This document shows positions 41,171 to 49,589 of a DNA stretch of 50,072 nucleotides, piece after piece. The number at the start of each line of letters is the position of its first letter. The stretch's first letter is position 1. The notes under the pieces were generated by a model. The model was not told the DNA's origin, made no database searches, and saw only the letters and a list, made by a program, of their open reading frames with translations. The position numbers were made by a program, and so were the translations under genes. Source of the DNA: Pacificibacter marinus (lineage in GTDB: Bacteria; Pseudomonadota; Alphaproteobacteria; Rhodobacterales; Rhodobacteraceae); assembly GCF_900109555.1 (NCBI RefSeq), contig NZ_FNZV01000018.1, positions 1 through 50,072 of the forward strand. The letters are read 5' to 3'.

Positions 41171-42475
41171 ATGACAAAATTCACCAACGGCGCATCAATC
41201 GCTGTTCTGGCTCTTGGGCTTGCGTCTGGCGCGCAGGCTGGCCAATTTGATGGTGTGACCATCGATGCCAAGCTGATTGGCGGCCAACAATATGAAGCGC
41301 TCTATGCGCGCATTCCTGAATGGGAAGCGGCGACGGGTGCGAAAGTGAATATCATTTCAAAGAAAAACCACTTTGAACTGGATAAAGAATTCAAATCTGA
41401 CATCGCGGCAGGCACCACAGGGTGGTGTGTTGGATCGAACCACTCATCCTTTGCTGCGCAATACCCATCGCTTTACACCGATTTGAACGGGTTGATTGCG
41501 CAAGACAGCATTGATGGTTTCGTCGGCGCAAACATTGCAGCGGCTACGCTGGGGGGACGTTTGGTGATGTTACCACGCGCGCAATTTGATGTTTCCGCGC
41601 TGTACTACCAAAAAGATCTGTACACGGATGAGGCCAAATCCACTGCGTTTAAGGCCGAGTATGGCTATGATCTTACTGTGCCAGAAACATGGGCCCAAGT
41701 GAAAGACCAAGCGATTTTCTTTGCAGATGGTCCGAATTTCTATGGCACACAATACGCTGGTAAAGATGAAGCCATCGTTGGGCGTTACTATGAAATGGTC
41801 GTCGCTGAAGGCGGCAAGTTCTTCAACGATGATTTCTCGCCTGCGTTCGATTCAGCTGAGGGCAAACAAGCGCTGCAATGGTTCGTTGACTTGTACGACG
41901 CCAAAGCGGTGCCCGCGGGCACAACCAACTATCTTTGGGACGATTTGGGCAACGGCTTTGCGTCGGGCACCATCGCGCTCAACTTGGATTGGCCAGGCTG
42001 GGCTGGGTTCTTTAGTGATCCATCTGCGTCAAAAGTTGCCGGTAATCTTGGTGTCGCACCTGCGCCCAAAGGGTCAGCTGGTGTGCGCACAGGTTGGTCT
42101 GGGTTCCACGGTTTCTCAGTGACTGAGCAATGTGATGACAAGGCCGCAGCAGCATCGCTTGTAGATTTTTTGACGAACGAAGACAGTCAAAAAATCGAAA
42201 GCGCAGCAGGTCCATTGCCAACGCGTACAGCTGTTTGGGACTATGTGACCGAAGATGCGAAAGGCGATGCGTTCCGGACTGAAGTTTTAGCTGCCTTTAA
42301 AGAGACTGCAAAAACAGCATTTGCTGTGCCTGCAACGCCTTTGTGGATCGAAGCTACAAACTTGATTTACCCAGAACTGCAAGCCGCGATCTTGAGTGAT
42401 AAAACTGTTGACGAAGCACTGGCTGATGCAGCCGAGGCTGTTGACGAAATGATGCGTGAAGAGGGTGTCTACTAA
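41171..42475 (+). CDS. CUT1-type sugar ABC transporter substrate-binding protein
   Basis: A 434-residue periplasmic protein with a signal peptide (about residues 1-23, ending GAQAG). The fold is that of family 1 extracellular binding proteins: EWEAATGAKVNII near residue 52, FDVSALYYQKDLY near 140, TVPETWAQVKDQA near 170, and WPGWAGFF and GPLPTRTAVW in the C-terminal half. GGGAGG lies upstream of the ATG. The gene heads the fucose-type operon and is followed by a stem-loop, then two permeases and an ATPase. The ligand is inferred from the neighbours to be L-fucose or a related deoxyhexose or its glycoside. Confidence 0.9.
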   Translation: MTKFTNGASIAVLALGLASGAQAGQFDGVTIDAKLIGGQQYEALYARIPEWEAATGAKVNIISKKNHFELDKEFKSDIAAGTTGWCVGSNHSSFAAQYPSLYTDLNGLIAQDSIDGFVGANIAAATLGGRLVMLPRAQFDVSALYYQKDLYTDEAKSTAFKAEYGYDLTVPETWAQVKDQAIFFADGPNFYGTQYAGKDEAIVGRYYEMVVAEGGKFFNDDFSPAFDSAEGKQALQWFVDLYDAKAVPAGTTNYLWDDLGNGFASGTIALNLDWPGWAGFFSDPSASKVAGNLGVAPAPKGSAGVRTGWSGFHGFSVTEQCDDKAAAASLVDFLTNEDSQKIESAAGPLPTRTAVWDYVTEDAKGDAFRTEVLAAFKETAKTAFAVPATPLWIEATNLIYPELQAAILSDKTVDEALADAAEAVDEMMREEGVY

Positions 42476-42501
42476 ACACCTTTCGCCCATCCAGCCCTAG
42501 G

Positions 42502-42533
42502 GGATGGCGCGCTTTTGCTGTGCGCCATCCTTT
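42502..42533 (+). terminator. Stem-loop between binding protein and permease genes
   Basis: GGATGGCGC (42502-42510) pairs with GCGCCATCC (42522-42530) across an 11-nt loop, followed by TTTCC. As in many binding-protein operons it probably stabilises the upstream transcript and dampens permease expression. Confidence 0.65.
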
Positions 42534-42578
42534 CCTCGACACAGCGGCCATGTCGTCGCCCTCCCCACGGGAAATCCC

Positions 42579-43475
42579 ATGAAACGCTTTAAAATGCCCC
42601 CATGGCTGGTCTTGTTATTGCCAGCTATCATTATCCTATCGGCTGTTGTGCTGATCCCGCTTGTGCTGTCCTTGTATTCCAGTTTCACCCCCTACAAGCT
42701 GACGCGGCCTGAGAGCCTGTATAAATGGATCGGTACTTTCAACTACGAAAAAGCGCTTGGAGATACCAAGTTTTGGGCGGCATTCGGGCGCACGATTTTG
42801 TTGCTGACGATTGCGTTGAACCTTGAGATGCTGTGCGGGCTTGGCCTTGCTTTGATGGTGTCAAAGGTCACGCGCGGGCAACGTGCTTTGCGCACTGCGA
42901 TGATGTTTCCGATGATGTTTTCACCCATACTGGTTGGGTTTCAATTTAAGTTTATCTTCAACGATAACGTTGGCTTGGTGAACAACGCTCTGCAATCTTT
43001 GGGCATCACAGATATGGCGATCCCATGGCTGGTTGATGGTAAGTTGGCGATGTTTGCCATCATCTTTGCTGAGATGTGGACATCGACGTCGGTCTTTGCC
43101 ATTTTGATCCTTGCTGGTCTGTTTGCCATTCCCCAAGACCCTTTAGAAGCGGCCAAAGTTGATGGTTGCACGCCAATCCAGAGTTTTAGATTTGTGACGC
43201 TGCCGTTTTTGATGCCGTTCATTTACATCGCAATGGCCATCCGGTCGTTGGATGTGGCACGGGCCTATGACATCGTGCAGATCATGACCAATGGTGGTCC
43301 CGCACGGCGTACTGAATTGCTTTGGACGCTGATTGGGCGCACTGGTTATGTCGATGCGAAAATGGGTTACGCCAATGCTATGGGCTATATTTCGATCTTT
43401 CTCGCAATCTTCTTTACCATCTATTTTTTCCGCAAGCTCACCGCCGCACGCGCCGAGCTTGGCATGGGGGTTTGA
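42579..43475 (+). CDS. Sugar ABC transporter permease (MalF/UgpA type)
   Basis: A 298-residue membrane protein with six predicted spans; the first covers about residues 8-30 (WLVLLLPAIIILSAVVLIPL). The EAA loop that docks the ATPase reads DPLEAAKVDGCTPIQSFRFV near residue 190. I start at the ATG at 42579, with GGGAA upstream; an ATG at 42504 lies inside the preceding hairpin and would add an unrelated tail. It pairs with the next permease as the channel of the sugar importer. Confidence 0.9.
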   Translation: MKRFKMPPWLVLLLPAIIILSAVVLIPLVLSLYSSFTPYKLTRPESLYKWIGTFNYEKALGDTKFWAAFGRTILLLTIALNLEMLCGLGLALMVSKVTRGQRALRTAMMFPMMFSPILVGFQFKFIFNDNVGLVNNALQSLGITDMAIPWLVDGKLAMFAIIFAEMWTSTSVFAILILAGLFAIPQDPLEAAKVDGCTPIQSFRFVTLPFLMPFIYIAMAIRSLDVARAYDIVQIMTNGGPARRTELLWTLIGRTGYVDAKMGYANAMGYISIFLAIFFTIYFFRKLTAARAELGMGV

Positions 43476-43478
43476 TCA

Positions 43479-44345
43479 ATGATGCAATCAGTTTCTGCTC
43501 AAAACCGCAAACGGATCGCCAAAACGGCGCATTTCGTTGGGCTTTTCATTGCGATGTCGATCATTTGTATCCCAGGTCTTTGGATCGTGCTCAACTCGTT
43601 TCGTCCCACTGTTGAAATCATGGCTAAGCCGCCGGTTTGGATCCCTAATGAATTAAACCTTGATCACTACCGCGCCATGTTCGGTGGGGCTGGCGAGGGC
43701 GGCGTGCCTGTTTTGACCTATTTTCGCAACTCCATGATCATTTCAATCACCTCGACCGTGATCGCGCTTTTGGTTGGCATGGGGGGCGGGTACGCATTTG
43801 CGCGCTACCATTTCAAAGGCAAATCTGCGATCTTCGTGGGGCTTATGGTGACCCGTGCAGTTCCCGGTGTGGCACTGTCTTTGCCGCTGTTTATTATCTT
43901 TGCGCGCTTGGGCATTATCGACACCCATTTCGGCATCATACTGGCCTATGTGGCGATGAATGTACCCTTTACGATTTGGTTGATCGACGGTTTTATGCGC
44001 CAAATTCCCAAAGAACTTGCCGAGGCCGCCGAAATCGACGGTTGCACACGCTGGCAAGCATTTTGGCGGGTCGAATTTCCTGTCGCGCGCTCTGGGATCG
44101 CTTCGGCAGGGATATTTGCCTTTCTCACCTCGTGGAACGAATACGCTTTGGCATCGCAGCTTTCGCGTTCAACCACGTCTAAAACAATGCCCGTTGGGCT
44201 TTTGGATTTTACATCAGAATTTACGCTCAATTGGGGCGGCATGTGTGCGCTGGCGGTCTTGATGATCTTGCCTGCGCTGGTGCTGACGTTCCTTGTGCAA
44301 AAACACCTCATTGCTGGCCTCACATTTGGCGGCGTGAAAGGATAA
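43479..44345 (+). CDS. Sugar ABC transporter permease (MalG/UgpE type)
   Basis: A 288-residue membrane protein with six spans. The first is about residues 20-42; the EAA loop is KELAEAAEIDGCTRWQAFWR near residue 185. It begins with VGLFIAMSIICIPGLWIVLN and carries the long periplasmic loop with PTVEIMAKPPVWIP typical of the second permease in CUT1 systems. It starts 3 bp after the first permease, with GGGGG upstream, and is followed 3 bp later by the ATPase. Confidence 0.9.
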   Translation: MMQSVSAQNRKRIAKTAHFVGLFIAMSIICIPGLWIVLNSFRPTVEIMAKPPVWIPNELNLDHYRAMFGGAGEGGVPVLTYFRNSMIISITSTVIALLVGMGGGYAFARYHFKGKSAIFVGLMVTRAVPGVALSLPLFIIFARLGIIDTHFGIILAYVAMNVPFTIWLIDGFMRQIPKELAEAAEIDGCTRWQAFWRVEFPVARSGIASAGIFAFLTSWNEYALASQLSRSTTSKTMPVGLLDFTSEFTLNWGGMCALAVLMILPALVLTFLVQKHLIAGLTFGGVKG

Positions 44346-44348
44346 AAT

Positions 44349-45437
44349 ATGGCTCAGGTTCATCTTAAGAATGTCGTTAAAAAATACGGCTCACTCGAAG
44401 TCGTGCATGCGATCAACCTTGATATTGAGGACGGCGAATTTGTTGTGCTTGTTGGCCCATCAGGGTGCGGTAAATCGACAACGCTGCGTATGATTGCAGG
44501 GCTTGAAGATATATCGGGCGGTGACATCGAAATCGGCGACCGCGTGGTGAATGATTTGGCACCTCGGGATCGCAATATTTCGATGGTGTTTCAAAACTAC
44601 GCGCTCTACCCGCATATGACTGTGCAAGAAAACTTGGGATTTTCTCTAAAAATTGCCAAGTTCAGCCAATCCGAAATTGACGCTGCCGTGCAAAACGCTG
44701 CCGAGATTTTATCGTTGACCGACTTGATGGATCGCAAGCCGGGCGCGCTGTCTGGCGGGCAACGTCAACGTGTGGCGATGGGACGTGCGATTGTGCGCCA
44801 TCCTGATGTGTTTTTGTTTGACGAGCCTTTGTCGAATTTGGATGCAAAACTGCGGACACAAATGCGGGTTGAGATCAAAAAACTGCACCAAAAAGTCAAG
44901 TCTACCATCGTTTATGTGACCCATGATCAGATCGAAGCCATGACATTGGCAGACCGTATTGTGATCATGCGTGATGGTCATATCGAACAAATCGGCACGC
45001 CTTTGGATGTGTTTGAACACCCCGTGAATACGTTTGTTGCCAGCTTTATCGGTTCGCCACCAATGAACTTTCTTGAGGCGCAGATCGACGGTGGCAAAAT
45101 CATTTTGCAAGACGGGACAGCTTTGACGATGCCTGCTGGATATGCTGCAAATGAAGGCCAAAAGGTGACGTTTGGTGTACGAGCCGATAACATTATGCCG
45201 CAAAATCATGCCATGCCAGCTGGCAACAATATGGCGTTGGTTGAGATGGAAGTGTCTTTGACTGAACCTTTGGGCACAGAAACACTGTTGTTCGCTGAAC
45301 TCGCGGGTTCTGAGGTGCAGGCTAAAATGCTTAACCCGCGTCCCGTGCAAAATGGTGAACGCCTGACGTTTGAGATCAGTCTCGATAAATGCCACATTTT
45401 TGATGCGCAAACAGGCAATGCTTTGAAAGCGCAGTGA
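44349..45437 (+). CDS. Sugar ABC transporter ATP-binding protein (UgpC/MalK type)
   Basis: A 362-residue ATPase. Walker A GPSGCGKST near residue 38, Q-loop MVFQNYALYPHMTV, signature LSGGQRQRVAMGRAIVR near 135, Walker B VFLFDEPLSNLDA, and H-loop YVTHDQIEAMTLADR. A C-terminal TOBE/regulatory domain follows (about 240-362). It drives import through the two permeases upstream. The C-terminal domain means it may sense regulation or serve more than one transporter. Confidence 0.93.
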   Translation: MAQVHLKNVVKKYGSLEVVHAINLDIEDGEFVVLVGPSGCGKSTTLRMIAGLEDISGGDIEIGDRVVNDLAPRDRNISMVFQNYALYPHMTVQENLGFSLKIAKFSQSEIDAAVQNAAEILSLTDLMDRKPGALSGGQRQRVAMGRAIVRHPDVFLFDEPLSNLDAKLRTQMRVEIKKLHQKVKSTIVYVTHDQIEAMTLADRIVIMRDGHIEQIGTPLDVFEHPVNTFVASFIGSPPMNFLEAQIDGGKIILQDGTALTMPAGYAANEGQKVTFGVRADNIMPQNHAMPAGNNMALVEMEVSLTEPLGTETLLFAELAGSEVQAKMLNPRPVQNGERLTFEISLDKCHIFDAQTGNALKAQ

Positions 45438-45447
45438 GGGGGCTCGC

Positions 45448-45777
45448 ATGAAACGATACGGACAAGTGATTGGGCTAAAGGCCGAGCATATCGAGGCATA
45501 CAAAAAGCTGCATGCGGATGTGTGGCCTAGCGTGCTGGCGAAAATTTCCGAATGCCATATTCGCAACTATGTCATCTATCTGAGAGAGCCGGAAAACCTG
45601 TTATTCGCGTCGTTTGAATATCACGGTGCTGATTTTGCATCTGATATGGCAGCAATGGCGGCAGATCCCGAAACTCAAAAATGGTGGGCGCTGTGCGAAC
45701 CCCTGCAATGCCCGCTAAAGACCCGCACTGATGGATCGTGGTGGGCTGATATGGAAGAGGTATTTTTTCATGATTGA
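45448..45777 (+). CDS. L-rhamnose/L-fucose mutarotase (DUF718 family)
   Basis: A 109-residue protein of the RhaM/DUF718 dimeric alpha-beta-barrel family. It has LHADVWPSVLAKISECHI with the conserved His and Trp near residue 21, HIRNYVIYLREPENLLFASF, the KWWALC segment and a C-terminal EEVFF, all matching RhaM. It speeds the alpha/beta anomer exchange of a 6-deoxyhexose so that the correct anomer reaches the dehydrogenase. A homologue (Cj0488) lies in the Campylobacter fuc locus. GAGGGGG precedes the ATG; it lies 10 bp after the ATPase gene and overlaps the next gene by 8 bp. Confidence 0.88.
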   Translation: MKRYGQVIGLKAEHIEAYKKLHADVWPSVLAKISECHIRNYVIYLREPENLLFASFEYHGADFASDMAAMAADPETQKWWALCEPLQCPLKTRTDGSWWADMEEVFFHD

Positions 45778-46846
45778 TGTACGCAAACTTGTTCAAACTT
45801 TAGACCTTCCTACTGAAGTGAAACCTGTGGTCATCTTCGGCGCGGGATCGATTGTGGTAGATGCGCATCTTCCAGCCTATGCCGCATTGGGTGTGCCTGT
45901 CGCGGGTATTTATGATCCAAATACGGCTAAAGCCGCCGCTGTTTTAGATGGAATTTCGACAGGCACCAAAGCCGTTGCATTTGAGACGATTGAACAGGCC
46001 ACCACGCGCAGTGACGTTATCTATGATTTGGCCGTTCCTCCTGCCGCTTTACCTGCGATTTTGAAGACTTTGCCTGTTGGCGCCACTGTGATTTTGCAGA
46101 AACCTATGGGGGCCAATTTAGATGAGGCCAGCGAGATTTTACAAATTTGCCGCGCAAGAAAGTTAAACGTAGCAGTGAATTTTCAGCTGCGGTTTGCGCC
46201 GATGATGCTGGCACTCAAAGATGCGATCGCACAGGGTGCTTTGGGTGACATTGTCGATATTGATGCATCGATGATTTTGGACACACCGTGGCATCTTTGG
46301 GAATTCTTAGCGGATTTGCCACGTGTCGAAATCTTGCTGCATTCCATTCATTATCTCGATTTTATCCGCGATGTTTTAGGAAACCCTCAAGGGGTGCACG
46401 CTACAACCATGGGCCATCCGTCGTCGAGCATATCGAACACGCGCAGTGCTATGATATTGGACTATGGCACACGAGCGCGATGTAATCTGTCGGTTAATCA
46501 CAACCATAGTTTTGGCCGTAAATTTCAAAGATGCGAGTTCATTATCGGTGGCACCAAAGGTGCTGCACATGTGAAAATGGGTGTGAATCTTGATTATCCA
46601 CGTGGTGAACCCGATACGCTTTGGATCAACCAAGACGGCGATTGGCAAGAAGTGCCGTTGATTGGCAATTGGTTCATTGATGCTTTCAAAGGCCGTTTTG
46701 CACAAGTTCAGCGGTTCGCAGCAGGACTTGATTCCTCGTTGCAAGGCTCTGTCGAAGATGCGTGGCACACGATGGCACTGGTTGAAGCTGCCTATGAAAG
46801 TGCGGCTTTGCCTGCGCATAAAATCAAGGAAATGCCTGATGCTTGA
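45770..46846 (+). CDS. Gfo/Idh/MocA-family dehydrogenase (possible sugar 1-dehydrogenase)
   Basis: A 358-residue enzyme with the Rossmann motif VVIFGAGSIVVDAHLPAY near residue 20, the catalytic-Lys motif VILQKPMGANLDEA near residue 105, and a C-terminal domain with ILLHSIHYLDFIRD. The start at 45770 has AGAGG upstream and overlaps the mutarotase stop. Some family members oxidise the C1 hydroxyl of aldoses to lactones. No classical fucose dehydrogenase was seen in this locus, and this gene sits between the mutarotase and the later pathway steps, so it is the best local candidate for making the lactone. That assignment is inference. Confidence 0.85.
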   Translation: MIDVRKLVQTLDLPTEVKPVVIFGAGSIVVDAHLPAYAALGVPVAGIYDPNTAKAAAVLDGISTGTKAVAFETIEQATTRSDVIYDLAVPPAALPAILKTLPVGATVILQKPMGANLDEASEILQICRARKLNVAVNFQLRFAPMMLALKDAIAQGALGDIVDIDASMILDTPWHLWEFLADLPRVEILLHSIHYLDFIRDVLGNPQGVHATTMGHPSSSISNTRSAMILDYGTRARCNLSVNHNHSFGRKFQRCEFIIGGTKGAAHVKMGVNLDYPRGEPDTLWINQDGDWQEVPLIGNWFIDAFKGRFAQVQRFAAGLDSSLQGSVEDAWHTMALVEAAYESAALPAHKIKEMPDA

Positions 46847-47285
46847 GCAAACAACATATTACGAGGATTTCGTTATTGGCGCGCAGCGTAAAACCGTAGG
46901 ACGTACCATTACGGAAACGGATTTTGTGGTGCACGCGGGCCATTCGGGTGACTTTTTCCCACATCATCTGGATGAAGAATTTTGTAAAACGCTACCCTTT
47001 GGTCAACGTATCGCCCATGGCACCATGGTGTTCACCATCGGTGTGGGGCTGACGGCGACCATTATCAATCCTGTTGCATTTTCATATGGTTATGACCGGA
47101 TGCGCTTTGTCAAACCTGTGTTTATTGGCGACACCATCACGTCTTTGGTCGAAATTATAGGCAAAGAAGTGATGGAAAAACGCCCCGGGTACGGCCGCGT
47201 GACTGAACGCCTGACGGTTAGCAAACAGACCGGAGAGGTCGCTTTAGTTGCAGACCATATCTATATGGTGGAGATGACGCCATGA
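46839..47285 (+). CDS. MaoC-fold hydratase/dehydratase-like protein
   Basis: A 148-residue hot-dog-fold protein of the MaoC/R-hydratase family. The catalytic segment is HSGDFFPHHLDEEFCKTLPF followed by GQRIAHGTMVFTIGVGL, containing the Asp and His of the hydratase motif. The C-terminal half has YGYDRMRFVKPVFIGDTI. The family usually hydrates enoyl-CoA thioesters. Its place between a sugar dehydrogenase and a sugar-acid dehydratase, with 8-bp and 4-bp overlaps on its two sides, points to a role with a deoxy-sugar acid or a derived thioester, but the reaction is unknown. AAGGA precedes the ATG. Confidence 0.87.
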   Translation: MLEQTTYYEDFVIGAQRKTVGRTITETDFVVHAGHSGDFFPHHLDEEFCKTLPFGQRIAHGTMVFTIGVGLTATIINPVAFSYGYDRMRFVKPVFIGDTITSLVEIIGKEVMEKRPGYGRVTERLTVSKQTGEVALVADHIYMVEMTP

Positions 47286-47596
47286 TCGGGCCCTTTTTGC
47301 TGCTGCACGAAAAAGACACCATTTTAGTTGCGCGCGCGACCGTGGCGCAAGGCACTAAGATTGATCTGGAACAGGGACCTGTGGATTTGCCTCAGGCTAT
47401 TCCTTTGGCCCATAAAATCGCCCGCCATGATATTTTGAGCGGCACTAAAATTCTCAAATACGGAATGCCCATCGGGATCGCGACAGCGGATATTCCTGCG
47501 GGTGCGCATGTGCATGTGCACAATATGCGCTCGGCCTATACCCCAACCCATATGCTGCAGGATGCTGATGGTGTTTCATCGGGAGTTTCAAAATGA
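47282..47596 (+). CDS. UxaA-family dehydratase, small (SAF-domain) subunit
   Basis: A 104-residue protein matching the N-terminal SAF domain of altronate dehydratase: DTILVARATVAQGTKID, IPLAHKIARHDILSGTKILK, YGMPIGIATADIPAGAHVHV. In the fused enzyme at 9768 this domain is joined to the catalytic part; here it is separate and overlaps the large subunit by 4 bp. Split pairs are known in sulfolactate lyase SuyAB and in the Campylobacter fuc locus (Cj0482/Cj0483). It would be the small subunit of an L-fuconate-type dehydratase. Confidence 0.88.
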   Translation: MIGPFLLLHEKDTILVARATVAQGTKIDLEQGPVDLPQAIPLAHKIARHDILSGTKILKYGMPIGIATADIPAGAHVHVHNMRSAYTPTHMLQDADGVSSGVSK

Positions 47597-48804
47597 CCAA
47601 CAGCGCCCCTCTTAGTGGTTACCTCCGAGCAGATGGACGTAAAGGCATTCGTAACACAATCTTGGTCGCATATCTGGTTGAATGCGCCCATTTCGTGGCC
47701 TCTAAAATCGTTGCGGGATTTGATGGCGAAGATGTACAACTCATCGGTTTCCCCGGATGTTACCCCAATGAATACGCAGCACAGATGATGGAGAAACTCT
47801 GCACCCACCCGAATGTGGGCGGGGTGCTATTTGTGTCTTTGGGCTGTGAAAGTTTTGATAAAGTACGCGTGTCTGATGCGGTGTCTGCATCGGGACGACC
47901 CGTGAAAACGCTGGTGATTCAAAAGGCGGGTGGTACCGCAGGCACGGTCGATCTTGGTCGCACTTGGGTGCGCGATGTTATGGCCGAAGTTATGGCTGTT
48001 GAGCGTGTGCCCATGGCCATGGATGAGTTGATCATTGGCACGATTTGCGGCGGGTCTGATGGCACGTCTGGTATCTCTGGAAACCCTGCTGCAGGCAAAG
48101 CTTTTGATCTTTTGGTCGCGCAAGGGGCAGCCTGTATTTTCGAAGAAACAGGCGAATTGATTGGCTGTGAAGATATCATGGCCGAGCGCGCTGTGACGCC
48201 CGAATTGGGCCAACTTTTGCGCGAAAGTGTCCACAAAGCCGAACGTTATTATGCCACCTTAGGCTACGGGTCTTTTGCAGCAGGCAATGCCGCAGGCGGT
48301 CTGTCTACAATCGAAGAGAAAAGCCTTGGGGCCTATGTTAAATCGGGCGACAGCCAGATATCGGGCATCTTAAAGCCGGGCGATGTGCCGCCGACGGGCG
48401 GTTTGTATTTGATGGATGTGGTGCCAGACGGCGATGTGCGCTTTGGTTTCCCCAACATTTCGGACAACGCGGAAATCGTCGAAATGATCGCATCAGGCGC
48501 GCATGTGACGCTGTTTGTCACGGGGCGGGGGTCTGTTGTGGGCTCAGCCATTTCACCAGTGATCAAAATTTGCGCTAACCCCGACACCTATCGTGCGTTG
48601 GCGGGCGATATGGATGTCAACGCAGGCGCGATCATCGAAGGCCTCAAAACCATCGACGATATCGGACAAGAAATTCACGATTTGGTCGTGTCTGTCTCAA
48701 ACGGCGCACAGAGCAAATCCGAAGCGCTTGGGCATCGTGAATTTATATTAACTTACAAAACATTCGAACCGGCAGGGCCAGCGTGCTTACCGGCTGCAGG
48801 GTAA
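47593..48804 (+). CDS. UxaA-family dehydratase, large subunit (probable L-fuconate dehydratase)
   Basis: A 403-residue catalytic subunit. Family blocks: GYLRADGRKGIRNTILVAYL at the start, FPGCYPNEYAAQMM, VGGVLFVSLGCESFD, TICGGSDGTSGISGNPAAG near residue 155, and FVTGRGSVVGSAISP near residue 310. The conserved cysteines are FPGC and LGCE. It starts within the small-subunit stop (ATGA). Expected reaction: an aldonate loses water to a 2-keto-3-deoxy acid. Next to a fuconolactonase-like and a KDF-dehydrogenase-like gene the substrate is probably L-fuconate. Sulfolactate lyase (SuyB) is the main alternative by family, but no sulfonate genes are nearby. Confidence 0.83.
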   Translation: MTNSAPLSGYLRADGRKGIRNTILVAYLVECAHFVASKIVAGFDGEDVQLIGFPGCYPNEYAAQMMEKLCTHPNVGGVLFVSLGCESFDKVRVSDAVSASGRPVKTLVIQKAGGTAGTVDLGRTWVRDVMAEVMAVERVPMAMDELIIGTICGGSDGTSGISGNPAAGKAFDLLVAQGAACIFEETGELIGCEDIMAERAVTPELGQLLRESVHKAERYYATLGYGSFAAGNAAGGLSTIEEKSLGAYVKSGDSQISGILKPGDVPPTGGLYLMDVVPDGDVRFGFPNISDNAEIVEMIASGAHVTLFVTGRGSVVGSAISPVIKICANPDTYRALAGDMDVNAGAIIEGLKTIDDIGQEIHDLVVSVSNGAQSKSEALGHREFILTYKTFEPAGPACLPAAG

Positions 48805-48815
48805 AGGAAAAACAC

Positions 48816-49562
48816 ATGGATATGAGCAAACGGTTGCAGGGCAAGGTCGTTGTCATGACGGCTGCGGGTCAGGGGATTGGTCGGGCTTGTGCGGTGCGGA
48901 TGGCAGCGGAAGGCGCGCGGGTTATTGCGACGGATATCAACGCGGATTCTGTGGCGGAATTGAACGCGATTGATGGCATAGAGGCGCGTGTTCTCAATGT
49001 GTTAGATGCCAATGCGATCACGGAATTGGCAACTGATATCGGCGCTGTCGATGTGCTGTTCAACTGCGCAGGCATCGTCCATGCGGGCGATATTTTGCAC
49101 ACGCCAGAAGACGATTGGGACATGGCATTTGCGCTCAACGCCAAGGCGCAATACCGTATGATCCGCGCATTTTTGCCTGCGATGTTGACCAACGGCGGCG
49201 GCTCTATCATCAATATGTCTTCGGTCGCGGGGCCTGTTACGGGGCCTGCAAATCGCTTGGCTTACAGCGCGTCCAAGGCGGCTGTCGCGGGCATGACGCG
49301 GGCAATCGCGACGGATTATGTGACGCAAGGCATCCGCTGTAATTCGATTTGCCCCGGCACGGTCGACAGCCCATCATTGCATCAACGCCTGAAAGATACC
49401 GGCGATTACGAGGGCGCGCTGAGTGCTTTTGTGGCGCGTCAGCCCATGGGGCGCATTGGGCAACCGCATGAAATTGCTGCTCTTGTGGCCTATCTTGCTT
49501 CGGATGAATCTGGTTTCACCACGGGACAAGAACACATCATCGATGGCGGCTGGACAGCTTAA
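48816..49562 (+). CDS. SDR, 2-keto-3-deoxy-L-fuconate dehydrogenase-like
   Basis: A classical SDR of 248 residues. TAAGQGIGRACAV Rossmann motif, FNCAGIVHAGDIL, catalytic Ser in NMSSVAGPVTGP, Tyr/Lys in YSASKAA, and the ending FTTGQEHIIDGGWTA. The overall pattern matches the group that contains 2-keto-3-deoxy-L-fuconate 4-dehydrogenase of Xanthomonas and human BDH2. AAAGGA precedes the ATG at 48816. It would oxidise the dehydratase product at C4 with NAD, giving 2,4-diketo-3-deoxy-L-fuconate for the FAH-family enzyme 27 bp downstream. Confidence 0.85.
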   Translation: MDMSKRLQGKVVVMTAAGQGIGRACAVRMAAEGARVIATDINADSVAELNAIDGIEARVLNVLDANAITELATDIGAVDVLFNCAGIVHAGDILHTPEDDWDMAFALNAKAQYRMIRAFLPAMLTNGGGSIINMSSVAGPVTGPANRLAYSASKAAVAGMTRAIATDYVTQGIRCNSICPGTVDSPSLHQRLKDTGDYEGALSAFVARQPMGRIGQPHEIAALVAYLASDESGFTTGQEHIIDGGWTA

Positions 49563-49589
49563 GAAATTTGATTTTGAGGAAGGAAGACT

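Noticed and set aside
42504-42578. Earlier ATG for the first ABC permease
   Set aside because: It lies within a stem-loop, has no ribosome-binding site and adds a tail unlike permease N-termini.
44709-45566. Minus-strand frame of 285 codons opposite the ABC ATPase
   Set aside because: It is antisense to an ATPase with all motifs intact and shows no domain.
47282-48804. Sulfolactate sulfo-lyase SuyAB as the identity of the split UxaA pair
   Set aside because: The subunit sizes fit, but there are no sulfonate genes nearby and all neighbours point to a deoxysugar route.
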